Shown here in pieces: positions 27,361 to 35,923 of a DNA stretch of 64,000 nt; the first letter of the stretch is position 1, and each line of letters starts with the position of its first letter. A program made the translations under genes and the position numbers. The notes beneath the pieces were generated by a model. It made no database searches. It saw nothing but the letters and a program-made list of their open reading frames with translations, and had not been told where the DNA came from. The stretch comes from Clostridium cellulovorans 743B (GTDB taxonomy: Bacteria; Bacillota; Clostridia; Clostridiales; Clostridiaceae), in the NCBI RefSeq assembly GCF_000145275.1, contig NC_014393.1, positions 5,022,001 to 5,086,000 on the forward strand. Direction: 5' to 3'.

Positions 27361-29108
27361 TCTACTTCCCCCTGACTTGTTTCGATTGCTCCAAACCTAC
27401 AGACCTTCTTGCAAAGTTCACATCCTACACATAGAATATTATTAATCTCTGCCTTATTATTCTTAATCCCTATAGAAGGACATCCGATCTTAAGACATTC
27501 TCTGCAGCCTTTGCATAATTTTGAATTTACCTTTAATGCTTCTTTCACTATATTCGCCCTTTCCAATAAAACACAGGGCCTTTTTGTTATTATTAATGAT
27601 GGTTCTTCAGCCATAGTTTCATCAGCAACGACTTTCTCTAAATTTTCAATATCATAAGCATCTATCGTCCGGACGCGCTTAATACCAATAGCCTTTCCTA
27701 GAGCTTCAAAATCGATCGATAAGGTTGGTTCACCTCTTAAGGTATAGCCAGTTGCAGGATTTTCTTGGTGTCCAGTCATAGCAGTTGTGGAGTTATCTAA
27801 TATAATTACTGTTGTATTTCCTTTATTATAGACGACATCTATTAATGCAGTAATTCCTGAATGTATAAAAGTTGAATCTCCAATAACCGCTACAGTATTT
27901 TTTGAAAAATCTTTTCCCTGAGCTTTTTCAAACCCAAAAGCCATTCCTATGCTCGCTCCCATACAAATAGCTGTCTCCATCGCATCTAATGGTGGAAATG
28001 CTGCCAAAGTATAGCATCCTATATCCCCAGAAACATGTAGTCCTAGTTTCTTTAAAACATAGAATACTCCCCTATGGTGACAGCCTGGACATAAAACAGG
28101 TGGTCTATTAGGAATAAACTCAGAAAACTCAACTACGACCTCATCCATTACCTCTTTTAAAATACTCTTCCTTATAATTTCAGGACTTAACTCCCCTACA
28201 GTAGGAATAACTTCCTTACCTACTACTCCAAGTCCCCATGATTTTATCTTTTCTTCAAAGATAGGTTCTAATTCTTCAATTACGAAAGTACTATCGCACT
28301 TATTTACAAACTCAGTTATTTTATTTCTAGGCAATGGATAAGAAAGACCCAACTTTAAAATTGACGCACTAGGAAAAACTTCTTTTACATATTGATAAGC
28401 TATTCCACTAGTAATTATTCCTATATTCAAATCATTATACTCAACTTTATTCAACTCAGTTATTTCTGCAAACTCTTCTAGCTTTTTTAATCTTGCTTCA
28501 GCGAGAACTCTTCTCTTCTTCGAAACTGCAGGCGCAACTATGTACTTATTTGGGTTTTTGTCATATTCTTTCACCAAATTTATTTGTTGGTCTTCTAGGT
28601 AAACGATACTTTGTGAATGCGAAACCCTTGTACTCAACCTTAGTATTACTGGTGTATCAAAATCTTCACTTATCCTAAGTGCAGCTCCTACAAACTCTTT
28701 ACATTCTTGACTATCTGAAGGTTCTACCACTGGCACCTTCGCAAAAACTCCAAAATACCTTGTATCCTGTTCATTTTGTGAACTGTGTTGCCCAGAATCA
28801 TCTGCAACTGCAATTACAAGCCCTCCATTTACTCCTGGATAAGAAATCGACATAAGAGGATCTGCTGCGACATTCAATCCCACATGTTTCATTGCAACCA
28901 GTGTTCTAGCTCCTGCAATTGACGCACCGATTCCAATCTCCAGGGCTACCTTTTCATTAGATGACCATTCGCCATTAATGTTTTCATATTTTGATATATT
29001 GCTCAGAATTTCTGTGCTCGGCGTACCTGGATATGCAGTTGCAACCGTTACACCATATTCAAATGCCCCTCTGGCTATTGCCTCGTTTCCTGTCATTAAT
29101 TTTTTCAA
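27357..29108 (-). CDS. iorA: Indolepyruvate:ferredoxin oxidoreductase, alpha subunit
   Basis: Catalytic subunit of 583 residues. The PYR-type N-terminus (GNEAIARGAFEYGVTVATAYPGTPS in parts: GNEAIARGAFEYG, ATAYPGTPSTEIL) is followed by a transketolase-C-like region and the ThDP-binding domain with GCHHRGVFYVLKK and GDSTFIHSGITALID (about 405-419). The C-terminus is an 8Fe ferredoxin domain: CKGCRECLKIGCPSI and CVGCELCKKVCRFGA. Start is TTG 29108 after GGGAGGAGAG. It works in aromatic amino acid fermentation and forms an operon with iorB. No promoter stood out clearly. Confidence 0.94.
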   Translation of the reverse strand: MKKLMTGNEAIARGAFEYGVTVATAYPGTPSTEILSNISKYENINGEWSSNEKVALEIGIGASIAGARTLVAMKHVGLNVAADPLMSISYPGVNGGLVIAVADDSGQHSSQNEQDTRYFGVFAKVPVVEPSDSQECKEFVGAALRISEDFDTPVILRLSTRVSHSQSIVYLEDQQINLVKEYDKNPNKYIVAPAVSKKRRVLAEARLKKLEEFAEITELNKVEYNDLNIGIITSGIAYQYVKEVFPSASILKLGLSYPLPRNKITEFVNKCDSTFVIEELEPIFEEKIKSWGLGVVGKEVIPTVGELSPEIIRKSILKEVMDEVVVEFSEFIPNRPPVLCPGCHHRGVFYVLKKLGLHVSGDIGCYTLAAFPPLDAMETAICMGASIGMAFGFEKAQGKDFSKNTVAVIGDSTFIHSGITALIDVVYNKGNTTVIILDNSTTAMTGHQENPATGYTLRGEPTLSIDFEALGKAIGIKRVRTIDAYDIENLEKVVADETMAEEPSLIITKRPCVLLERANIVKEALKVNSKLCKGCRECLKIGCPSIGIKNNKAEINNILCVGCELCKKVCRFGAIETSQGEVE

Positions 29109-29656
29109 TATAACTCTCCTCCCTCTATAATCTTCAATATGCTAATCTACTATTAGAATTAAAACCATTAAATTTAATTTAACGATTATCTTATATTTAA
29201 TTCTTGACACTATAACTTTTTAGAGTCTAGTTCTAATATATATCGGCATATCTTAGAATATATCTCCCTTAATGATTTGATTTACCTTTTTAAAGTATTT
29301 TACATTTCCAATAATTATTTTGCTATTAACATGTAGAAAACTATGCTAATAGCTTGTCTTGTAAATGGTATCTTCTTCATGAGTTATATATCTTCTTAAA
29401 CTTCCTACTTACTTCTTATATCAGATATATAATTAGACTCTTACTTTTTCATTAAGTTGATTATAAAGATTTTAACGGATTGTTTTTCGAAATTTATTTC
29501 TAAAATGTACTTAATAATATGTTTTTAATATAATCTAAATATATAATATTCGAACTCGATTTCATAACTAATATTAACAATTATTCCAACTACTATAAAT
29601 ATAATTTTATCATTCTATTCGTGGATAAACAACCTTTTTTTATCATAAACGACATT
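29109..29656. other. Intergenic region with no supported gene
   Basis: About 550 bases of AT-rich DNA. There is a TTGACA at 29202-29207 on the plus strand but no correctly spaced -10 box and no gene behind it. No strong hairpin or ribosome binding site noticed. Confidence 0.4.
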
Positions 29657-29971
29657 TTATTTTATTTTCTTAATATCTATCCACAAATATTTATTTTTTG
29701 CGATTGTAGCATAAGCTAAAAAATTTACAATCGTCCACTGTTTCATGGAATTACCACATTTCAACTCTACAACTTCATCATTAGAAATATAAAAATCTAA
29801 CTTATTACTTCTACACCAATCAATTTTAAGATAAATCCTATGCTTTCCAGTAGCTATATTAAATCTTTTTATTTCTCCAGATTTTATTTCTCCAAAAAAC
29901 TTGTTATCTAAAATTATTTTATAACTACGCATTTTATCTCTGATTTCTGATTTTCTTTCTATTTCAATCAT
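29657..29971 (-). CDS. Small beta-rich protein, PEGA-like fold suspected
   Basis: I do not recognise a named family. The 104 residues lack a signal peptide and TM helix. The core YKIILDNKFFGEIKSGE with FNIATGKHRIYLKIDW and DEVVELKCG reads as a short beta-sandwich like the one in PEGA-type or DUF4397-like domains (a 'G.i..ge....i..GkH.i.lk.d...S' pattern). A Cys-Arg-Ser after the DW motif is also typical of this group in clostridia. GGGG lies before the ATG. Genes on either side are unrelated, so context gives no function. Confidence 0.6.
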   Translation of the reverse strand: MIEIERKSEIRDKMRSYKIILDNKFFGEIKSGEIKRFNIATGKHRIYLKIDWCRSNKLDFYISNDEVVELKCGNSMKQWTIVNFLAYATIAKNKYLWIDIKKIK

Positions 29972-30021
29972 ATTTTATCCCCTTAACCTACTTAACATCA
30001 TCTATATTTGTAGTAAAACAA

Positions 30022-30049
30022 AAAAGTATCACTTTGCAGCGATACTTTT
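30022..30049 (-). terminator. Intrinsic terminator after tlp
   Basis: AAAAGTATC (30022-30030) pairs with GATACTTTT (30041-30049); TTTTTTGTTTT follows on the minus strand. Confidence 0.75.
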
Positions 30050-30124
30050 CCTATATATTATAGTTACGCGTACTTAACTTTTATTTTACTAAATGAAATA
30101 TCTATATTCTTAAGATTAATATAT

Positions 30125-30352
30125 TTATTTATATCCATTTTCCTTAGCTATTGCTTCATCTCTAATTTCTTTTCTCATACCACTAAGAGCATCTTCTCTT
30201 CTCTTATTTTTATCTATTAAATCTTGCCTTGTTTTTTGATCATCAGTTTTAGCAATCATTTCATCAGCAAGCTCACAATTTTGAATAGTCTTACCAATGT
30301 TATATTGAATTTTATCTACATTATCTCGCCTATCATCTGGTTTGTTTCTCAT
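30125..30352 (-). CDS. tlp: Small acid-soluble spore protein, Tlp family
   Basis: Spore core protein of 75 residues. It starts MRNKPDDRRDNVDKIQYNI and ends SGMRKEIRDEAIAKENGYK, which match the Tlp family closely, including the MRNKPDDR start and the NKRREDAL centre. It is hydrophilic, helical and without Cys. Such proteins accumulate in the forespore late in sporulation. A promoter upstream fits sigma-G. AAAGGAG precedes the ATG. Presence of this gene shows the organism forms endospores. Confidence 0.93.
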   Translation of the reverse strand: MRNKPDDRRDNVDKIQYNIGKTIQNCELADEMIAKTDDQKTRQDLIDKNKRREDALSGMRKEIRDEAIAKENGYK

Positions 30353-30429
30353 AATATCATTTCTCCTTTATCTATTGTGATTTTTATATAAAAAGGTGCA
30401 TTTTAATATAGAGAAACACCTTCTGAATT

Positions 30430-30458
30430 TATTATGTCTAGAGATATATTTATTATGC
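30430..30458 (-). promoter_or_regulatory. Sigma-G-type (forespore) promoter of tlp
   Basis: On the minus strand: GCATA (30454-30458), 17 bases, CATAATA (30430-30436). This fits the sigma-G pattern (GHATR and CATNHTA with 17-18 spacing). The gap to 30639 holds nothing else I can support. Confidence 0.65.
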
Positions 30459-30639
30459 TAGAAACATTTAATGTGAAAAACTAATTATTACTACATAAAC
30501 ATTATTTTAAAATTTTTGAATTCTAAAATTTTTTTCTTTTTACCAGTTTAATTTACATCCACCACAAATAATATAACTAATGCTTTCATCAATACTTATT
30601 CTAAGTAATAATAATCGTAATTTCTAAATATCAGAACCC

Positions 30640-31380
30640 CTATTGAAAATTTTTCTCTAATAGTTCCTCTGGTTTCGGGGGCATACCTATGCATTCTAAT
30701 GGTGCATTATTCATATTTATTGGTTTTGCCCATCTTATGGCATTTGTAATAATCTTCTGTATTTCTGGTTTGTAGTAAATAGGATACTCTTCATGACCTG
30801 GTTGAAAATAAAATATTTTTCCTTTTCCTCTTGTAAAAGTACAACCACTTCTAAATACTTCTCCACCTGCAAACCAACCTAGGAATATTACATCATCAGG
30901 TTTTGGTATATCAAAGGCTTCACCATACATTTCTTCGTTCTCAAGTTCAAAATAATCTGGTAATCCTTCTGCAATTGGATGTGAATGATCAATACACCAT
31001 ACTCTTTCTCTATCTCCATGTCTCCACCTTAAGTTCAATGTTGTCCCTAATAGTTCTTTCATAATTTTACTATGATGTGCTGAATGAAGAGCAATTAAAC
31101 CCATGCCTTGCAATACTCTCTTTTTAACTCTATCTACAATTACATCTTCTACTTTTTCATGCGCCCTATGTCCCCACCAAATAAGAACATCTGTATTCAT
31201 TAAAACTTCTTCTGTTAATCCATGCTCATACATATCCAATGTCGCTATCTGAATTTCTATATCTTTTTCCCTACCTAAAAACTCTGCAATACAGTCATGA
31301 ATCCCCTTTGGATATATTTTCTTGATATGTTCATCTTCTCGCTCATGTATATATTCATTCCAAATTGTAACCTTTAACAT
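30640..31380 (-). CDS. ThuA-like domain protein (trehalose utilisation type)
   Basis: Cytoplasmic protein of about 246 residues with a glutamine-amidotransferase-like ThuA fold. The block DVLIWWGHRAHEKVEDVIVD, then GMGLIALHSAHHSKIMKELLGT and LRWRHGDRERVWCIDHSHPIA are characteristic, with conserved aromatic and His residues. The fold lacks an obvious amidotransferase Cys-His-Glu triad here. I start at ATG 31380, seven bases after AAGGAG; the ATG at 31386 abuts that site. It lies 20 bases downstream of a sugar isomerase-like gene in the same direction, a frequent pairing in sugar or inositol catabolism. Substrate unknown. Confidence 0.82.
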   Translation of the reverse strand: MLKVTIWNEYIHEREDEHIKKIYPKGIHDCIAEFLGREKDIEIQIATLDMYEHGLTEEVLMNTDVLIWWGHRAHEKVEDVIVDRVKKRVLQGMGLIALHSAHHSKIMKELLGTTLNLRWRHGDRERVWCIDHSHPIAEGLPDYFELENEEMYGEAFDIPKPDDVIFLGWFAGGEVFRSGCTFTRGKGKIFYFQPGHEEYPIYYKPEIQKIITNAIRWAKPINMNNAPLECIGMPPKPEELLEKNFQ

Positions 31381-31400
31381 ATCCATGCTCCTTCTCTATT

Positions 31401-32210
31401 TTATATATTAGATAATATCCAATTAGCTGATTTCTCAATATACTCTATCTGATTTTGTGACCCAAAATGTTCAATAGCTAAGAAACCTTCATAGTTGATT
31501 TCCTTTAATCTATTAACTATTTCTTTCATTTGGATAGAACCATAGCCAACTGGTGATGTGTACATTCCTCTTCCTGCTATTGTATTAGTTGGTTCTTCAC
31601 CACTAACAGGTACTAACGCTCTGTCTTTGCAGTGGACATGAACTATCTTATCCTTAAGTAACTCAAAAGCTTTTAACTCATTAACTTCTGAATACATAAA
31701 ATTCCCCGTATCAAATGTACACCTTAGTTTTGGTACACGTTCCATAAACCAAATAAGCTCCTCATCCGTAGAAAATGGTGCTGTATGATGATCGAAATCT
31801 TCTAGTGTTACTACTATATTTTTTGTTTCTGCATAATCACAAATTTTATTTAATACATCTACCATATTACTTAACGCCATTTGATATACTTCACCTTCTT
31901 TTTCCTCTACAAATCCAGGAATAACAAGGACTCTTCCTGCTCGAAAGTATGCTGCATCATCAATAAAAGTGTAGCCTTTTTCATAGTCTAAGTTATTCCC
32001 AAAATCAAAGAACCCATAAACAGAAGCAACTTTAATCTTTGCTTCACCAAGCTTTTTCTTTAATTCTTCTTTACAGCTTCTTATATGTTCAATATCACAT
32101 TCAACGCCTTCAATACCAAGTTCATTTACTTTCTTTAATATATCTAACAATTCATATCCTGTTTGTTCACTAGCAACAAGTATGTGATCATAAAAAACAG
32201 ATAATTTCAT
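31401..32210 (-). CDS. Sugar phosphate isomerase/epimerase (xylose isomerase-like TIM barrel)
   Basis: A 269-residue TIM-barrel protein of the AP endonuclease 2/IolE-like superfamily. Metal ligands are visible: Glu in VVTLEDFDHH (about 143), Asp-His in HVHCKDRALVP, Asp in CTFDTGNFMYSEV and the terminal Glu in FLAIEHFGSQNQIEYIEKS. Start chosen at ATG 32210 after ATGGAGG; a longer reading to 32243 has no such site. It forms a two-gene unit with the ThuA-like gene. It likely isomerises or epimerises a keto-sugar or inosose; the substrate cannot be told. Confidence 0.83.
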   Translation of the reverse strand: MKLSVFYDHILVASEQTGYELLDILKKVNELGIEGVECDIEHIRSCKEELKKKLGEAKIKVASVYGFFDFGNNLDYEKGYTFIDDAAYFRAGRVLVIPGFVEEKEGEVYQMALSNMVDVLNKICDYAETKNIVVTLEDFDHHTAPFSTDEELIWFMERVPKLRCTFDTGNFMYSEVNELKAFELLKDKIVHVHCKDRALVPVSGEEPTNTIAGRGMYTSPVGYGSIQMKEIVNRLKEINYEGFLAIEHFGSQNQIEYIEKSANWILSNI

Positions 32211-32354
32211 TTGAACCTCCATAAAATCATATTCTACTCTCATTATACCTTTATAATTTTCTAAATACTCATATGATTTTGACCAATAATAACAAAATAT
32301 TCATCTTTATCAACCTAACTGAATAGTTTTCCACAATCGTAAGTTATAGAAATA

Positions 32355-32380
32355 GAAATAGAGGCTTGTTTATAAGCCTC
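32355..32380 (-). terminator. Possible terminator after queE
   Basis: GAGGCTT (32361-32367) pairs with AAGCCTC (32374-32380), followed by a T-rich stretch on the minus strand (TATTTCTATTTC). Short stem, weak T run. Confidence 0.45.
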
Positions 32381-32408
32381 CAGTCTGTAACTTTTATATT
32401 GTATTATT

Positions 32409-33071
32409 TTATACACCTTTAACAGTAGGTCCCCAAATATATTTATGAAGCTGAAGTTGAATCCTTGCTTCTATTAACTTATTGTTTTTCATAAATTCAA
32501 CTACTTCTGCTGGCTGTATTTTATCGAATATACAACTAAACAATACATTTGTTTTTTCTAATAGCTCGCATTCTTTTATAAAAGATAACGCTCTTTCTAA
32601 ATCTTCATTGTCACCCACTACAAACTTAACTGAATCTTTTTTTGTTAATAACTTAAAGCTATCTCTCTTCATATATCCTTCCATCAGTGAAGATTTTCCT
32701 TTATAGTCTAAAGTTATACTGACTCTTTCCGATGAATAATTAATCTGCTGAACATCTACACTACCATTAGTCTCAATTTCAATTCGAAGAAGTCCATCCT
32801 TTAGTAGAAGATCTATAAGTTCTTTCATCTCTTTTTGAATTAGTGGTTCTCCACCTGTTAAAGTTACATTTCTTACACCAGTTTCTTTTATATAGGCATA
32901 AATTTCTTCACCACTCATTAATTCATAAGGACATTCTGGCTCATTAGCCCATTTAGTATCACAATAGGAACACTTCAGATTACATCCTAAAAATCTTATA
33001 AAAACAGCCAATTCTCCTGCTCTTAACCCTTCACCATTTATGCTTACGAACTTTTCTACAACCTTATACAT
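32409..33071 (-). CDS. queE: 7-carboxy-7-deazaguanine synthase (radical SAM)
   Basis: Radical SAM enzyme that turns 6-carboxytetrahydropterin into 7-carboxy-7-deazaguanine, the second dedicated step of queuosine/preQ0 synthesis. The cluster motif is C-x3-C-x2-C (GCNLKCSYCDTKW, residues about 30-42), with the SAM-binding NVTLTGGEPLIQ at about 69-80. 220 residues. Start overlaps the queD stop by eight bases; GAGGTG precedes the ATG. queC and queF are not in the window. Confidence 0.93.
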   Translation of the reverse strand: MYKVVEKFVSINGEGLRAGELAVFIRFLGCNLKCSYCDTKWANEPECPYELMSGEEIYAYIKETGVRNVTLTGGEPLIQKEMKELIDLLLKDGLLRIEIETNGSVDVQQINYSSERVSITLDYKGKSSLMEGYMKRDSFKLLTKKDSVKFVVGDNEDLERALSFIKECELLEKTNVLFSCIFDKIQPAEVVEFMKNNKLIEARIQLQLHKYIWGPTVKGV

Positions 33072-33501
33072 ATGTCACCTCATAAGTAGCCGCATTATTT
33101 GGAGTTTCATAAACCACCACTGATTTCATATTGTGTCCCTTTTTCTTTAATTGCTCGAAGAAAAACTTAGCTAAATTTTCAGCAGTAGGTCTAAATGAGA
33201 CCTCTTCTACTCTAAATCCTTCTGTTGTTAGCATTTGAAAAAGCTCAGTTTTCAAACTCCCCTTTTCTACTATCAAGCAATGATCATAAAAATCCACAAG
33301 CTCCCTTATATCATTTTTAAAAATCCCGAAATCAACAATCATTCCTTTTTCGGCACCTTCATTAATTAATTGGTCACTAAAAATCTCTGCTACAACTCTC
33401 CATCTATGTCCATGTATATTACTACATTTACCATCATAATCTTTTAAAAAATGTGCACTGTCCATGCTATGCTCTGATACTAATTTATAAACTTCCTTCA
33501 C
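33064..33501 (-). CDS. queD: 6-carboxytetrahydropterin synthase
   Basis: Converts 7,8-dihydroneopterin triphosphate to 6-carboxytetrahydropterin. Zinc-binding His residues are in MDSAHFLKDYDGKCSNIHGHRWRV (given here in parts: MDSAHFLKD and CSNIHGHRW), with the catalytic Cys in DGKCSNIHGH and the Asp-His pair in DFYDHCLI. RPTAENLAKFFFEQL is the usual C-terminal motif. 145 residues. The start is GTG 33501 after AAGGAGG. First gene of the queDE unit, with a candidate promoter at 33616-33645. Confidence 0.93.
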   Translation of the reverse strand: MKEVYKLVSEHSMDSAHFLKDYDGKCSNIHGHRWRVVAEIFSDQLINEGAEKGMIVDFGIFKNDIRELVDFYDHCLIVEKGSLKTELFQMLTTEGFRVEEVSFRPTAENLAKFFFEQLKKKGHNMKSVVVYETPNNAATYEVTYV

Positions 33502-33615
33502 TGTGATAGTCCTCCTTATAATGTTTAATTTCTATTTATATTTTGTATTTCCACTATGCATGGTTGTTACCCATCAAAGCTCTTAGTATTTATCTAAGCT
33601 AAATTTTTACAACTA

Positions 33616-33645
33616 AATATAGTTCAACTTATCTCTACATGCCAA
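33616..33645 (-). promoter_or_regulatory. Candidate queDE promoter
   Basis: On the minus strand: TTGGCA (33640-33645), 18 bases, TATATT (33616-33621), just after the terminator at 33651-33672. I searched the 115-base leader for a preQ1 riboswitch pattern and did not find one. Confidence 0.45.
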
Positions 33646-33647
33646 AA

Positions 33648-33882
33648 CAAAAAGGACACAATTGTGTCCTTTCTATAAAAATACCTACAAGGTCAATTTA
33701 GTCATTAGCTCATATTTGTACATAAAAGTTCTATTAAAATTCTACACTTCCATATATAAATGCTTATGCTTAATTGTCTCTCCTAGTTTTGTTTATAGAC
33801 AGGATGGATTTCGAACTGTCTTGCAGCACCTTGAAATATCTAATTAATTTACTACTACTTCAAATATGCCTTATTTAGTTTT
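33648..33882 (-). ncRNA. Candidate small RNA of unknown class upstream of queD
   Basis: A minus-strand unit of about 235 bases has its own promoter (33889-33917) and ends at a strong terminator: a 9-bp stem AAAGGACAC/GTGTCCTTT (33651-33659 with 33664-33672) followed by TTTTGTTTT. No open frame with a ribosome binding site fits inside. It contains a GACAG...CTGTC hairpin (near 33800-33820) and two mutually exclusive long pairings: CATATTTG with CAAATATG, and CAAGGT with ACCTTG. It might be an independent RNA or an attenuated leader for queDE. Confidence 0.42.
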
Positions 33883-33888
33883 CATCTT

Positions 33889-33917
33889 ATTGTATTACAG
33901 CAAATAAAGTTTTTCAA
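33889..33917 (-). promoter_or_regulatory. Promoter of the candidate small RNA
   Basis: On the minus strand: TTGAAA (33912-33917), 17 bases, TACAAT (33889-33894). No gene starts within 380 bases downstream. Confidence 0.55.
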
Positions 33918-34127
33918 TAAAAATTCAACCTTACATATTAGTTTTCATAAAGCATTATTAATTTATGTAAATACTATACAAATATACACATTATTAATGA
34001 TTAAAAATATTCTTATTTCCATTCTATAATATAGCTTACTTTTTATAACATGTGTTAAAATAAATCATAGGTATAAATTTCTGACTTGATATTAGCTTCA
34101 ACAATTTATTTTAAACGAGGTGTAAAA

Positions 34128-34751
34128 ATGAAAGTATTACTTATCAATGGAAGTCCTAAAGCTAAAGGTTGCACCTACACTGCGTTAAGTGAAGTTGCAA
34201 AAGAATTAGAAAAAGAAAACATCGAAACGGAAATTCTACATGTTGGCAACAATGCTATTCGTGGATGTAGCGGTTGTGGTTGGTGTAGAACTAATCCTGG
34301 TAGATGTGTACATAATGATGATACTGTAAATATAGCTTTAGAAAAAGCTAAAGATGTAGACGCCTTTGTATTTGGTTCCCCTGTACATTATGCCGCTGCC
34401 TCAGGTAGCATCACTTGTTTCTTAGATAGATTCTTCTACGCGGGAAACTGCCTTCAATATAAACCAGGTGCTGCAGTGGTTAGTTGCCGTCGTGGTGGCT
34501 CAACAGCTACTCTTGATCAACTAAATAAATACTTTACGATATCCAATATGCCTATTGTTTCCTCACAATATTGGAATATGGTTCATGGAAGCAATCCTGA
34601 AGAAGTAACACAAGACCTAGAAGGTATGCAGACTATGAGACTTTTAGGCAAAAATATGGCATGGCTTTTAAAATCAATTGAAGCAGGAAAAAAAGCTGGC
34701 ATTGCCTTACCAGAAAGAGAACCAAGAACTATGACTAACTTCATTAGATAG
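34128..34751 (+). CDS. Flavodoxin-fold NAD(P)H-dependent oxidoreductase (iron-sulfur flavoprotein-like)
   Basis: A 207-residue FMN protein. The FMN phosphate loop is NGSPKAKGCTYTAL (residues 6-19), and AFVFGSPVHYAAASGSITCFLDRFFY is the second FMN contact (shown here as FGSPVHYAAASG). A Cys-rich stretch CSGCGWCRTNPGRC at about residues 47-60 could bind an Fe-S cluster or act as a redox site, as in related flavoproteins. Start at ATG 34128 with GAGGTG upstream; an earlier ATG at 34086 lacks a site. Monocistronic. Probably a cytoplasmic electron-transfer or quinone/nitro-reducing enzyme. Confidence 0.85.
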   Translation: MKVLLINGSPKAKGCTYTALSEVAKELEKENIETEILHVGNNAIRGCSGCGWCRTNPGRCVHNDDTVNIALEKAKDVDAFVFGSPVHYAAASGSITCFLDRFFYAGNCLQYKPGAAVVSCRRGGSTATLDQLNKYFTISNMPIVSSQYWNMVHGSNPEEVTQDLEGMQTMRLLGKNMAWLLKSIEAGKKAGIALPEREPRTMTNFIR

Positions 34752-34885
34752 TTGTTCGATTAGAATATGATGGAACTTCCTTTGTCTTGCTCTATGCTTT
34801 AATAACTCTTTATAATTACCAAAAGTTTGTCTAAAAGATTTATTAAGTCTAAAATATGAGAAGAGTTCTAATAAAAATATATTCT

Positions 34886-34940
34886 AAAAAAACTGTTTAT
34901 AGATTTCATATTCTTAAATCTATAAACAGTTTTTAATTAT
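34886..34940. terminator. Bidirectional intrinsic terminator
   Basis: A stem of about 19 bp (AAACTGTTTATAGATTT with its complement, 34889-34907 with 34918-34936), with T run on the plus strand and on the minus strand. It serves the flavoprotein gene and the convergent chemoreceptor gene. Confidence 0.8.
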
Positions 34941-35006
34941 GAAAAATTTTACCATAATTTTTTAATAACTACTCTTTTATATTACTATTAACTTAAACTT
35001 TAAGAC

Positions 35007-35864
35007 TTAAACATCTTCTGCAACTTTTTGTACAATATTTATTGCTGATAATAATTCATGAATTGATGCTGAAATCTCTTGCGTAGCTGCCGCCTGTGTA
35101 TGCGATACATCTGATAATTGTTGAGTTTTTTCTAATAAAGTACTAACTTTAACATTAATAGATGATAAAAGATCTTTTGTACTATTAACCGATTCTCTAC
35201 TATTCTCTGCCATCTTTCTTATCTCATTAGCTACTACAGAAAAACCTTTTCCTGCTTCACCAGCTCTAGACGCTTCAATAGCAGCGTTAAGTCCTAGGAG
35301 CCTTGAATTTGAAGCTATATCATTAACAAAATCCAAAATATTATTTGTTTTCTCGATTAGCCCTATTATCTCTTCAGTTTGGTTTAATGCCTCTGATACA
35401 TTATCTGATAATTGTACTGCAGAGGATGATATACCTTCTGTTGTACCTATAAGTTCATTTATCGATATAGAAATTTTTTCAGATGTCTCCTTTAATACTG
35501 TTTGATTTTTAAGGCTTAATGCAACACTTATAGTTCCAATAATATTCCCCTTAAAATTCTTAAAAGGAATCGTAGCAGACCTAAATGCGTGCACCCCATA
35601 AACCCCACTAGGTATAATTCCTGCTTGAAGGGACCCTGTTCTTAATGCTTCTGGAATAAATCCTCTACTTGGAAAAGGCTTTCCTATTACTTCAGCAGGT
35701 TCAGCAGTTTTCCCTTCAAAATAATGAGTAAATACTTCTTTATCAGTTATAGCTACAGAATTATCTATAGATATTACATTTTGAAAGAGTTCCCCTATTC
35801 TTGCAACGATTTCTATAAGTTGTTTATCACTAATACTAATCAAATCCTTGTCTTCACTCATCAT
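35007..35864 (-). CDS. Soluble methyl-accepting chemotaxis protein
   Basis: A 285-residue receptor with no TM helix. An N-terminal domain of about 120 residues (ending FKNFKGNIIGTISVALSLKNQ) resembles a small PAS/GAF-like sensor seen in short clostridial receptors, followed directly by a shortened signalling domain with SNSRLLGLNAAIEASRAGEAGKGFSVVANEIRKM (seen as GLNAAIEASRAG and GFSVVANEIRKMA). It should sense an intracellular cue. GGAG lies six bases before the first ATG. The next gene upstream, a membrane protein of unknown function, is 59 bases away in the same direction. Confidence 0.88.
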   Translation of the reverse strand: MMSEDKDLISISDKQLIEIVARIGELFQNVISIDNSVAITDKEVFTHYFEGKTAEPAEVIGKPFPSRGFIPEALRTGSLQAGIIPSGVYGVHAFRSATIPFKNFKGNIIGTISVALSLKNQTVLKETSEKISISINELIGTTEGISSSAVQLSDNVSEALNQTEEIIGLIEKTNNILDFVNDIASNSRLLGLNAAIEASRAGEAGKGFSVVANEIRKMAENSRESVNSTKDLLSSINVKVSTLLEKTQQLSDVSHTQAAATQEISASIHELLSAINIVQKVAEDV

Positions 35865-35923
35865 ACGTATCTCCTTAATAGAAAAGTATTTATAGTATTT
35901 CCTAATTACTTTTTTCCATTCTA

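Noticed and set aside
29202..29230. Plus-strand TTGACA as a promoter
   Set aside because: No -10 box at 16-18 bases and no gene downstream.
33502..33640. preQ1 riboswitch in the queD leader
   Set aside because: Looked for the compact hairpin plus A-rich tail pattern; not seen in the 140 bases before queD.
33662..33847. 61-codon open frame on the plus strand
   Set aside because: Starts inside the terminator palindrome, no ribosome site, lies antisense to the candidate small RNA.
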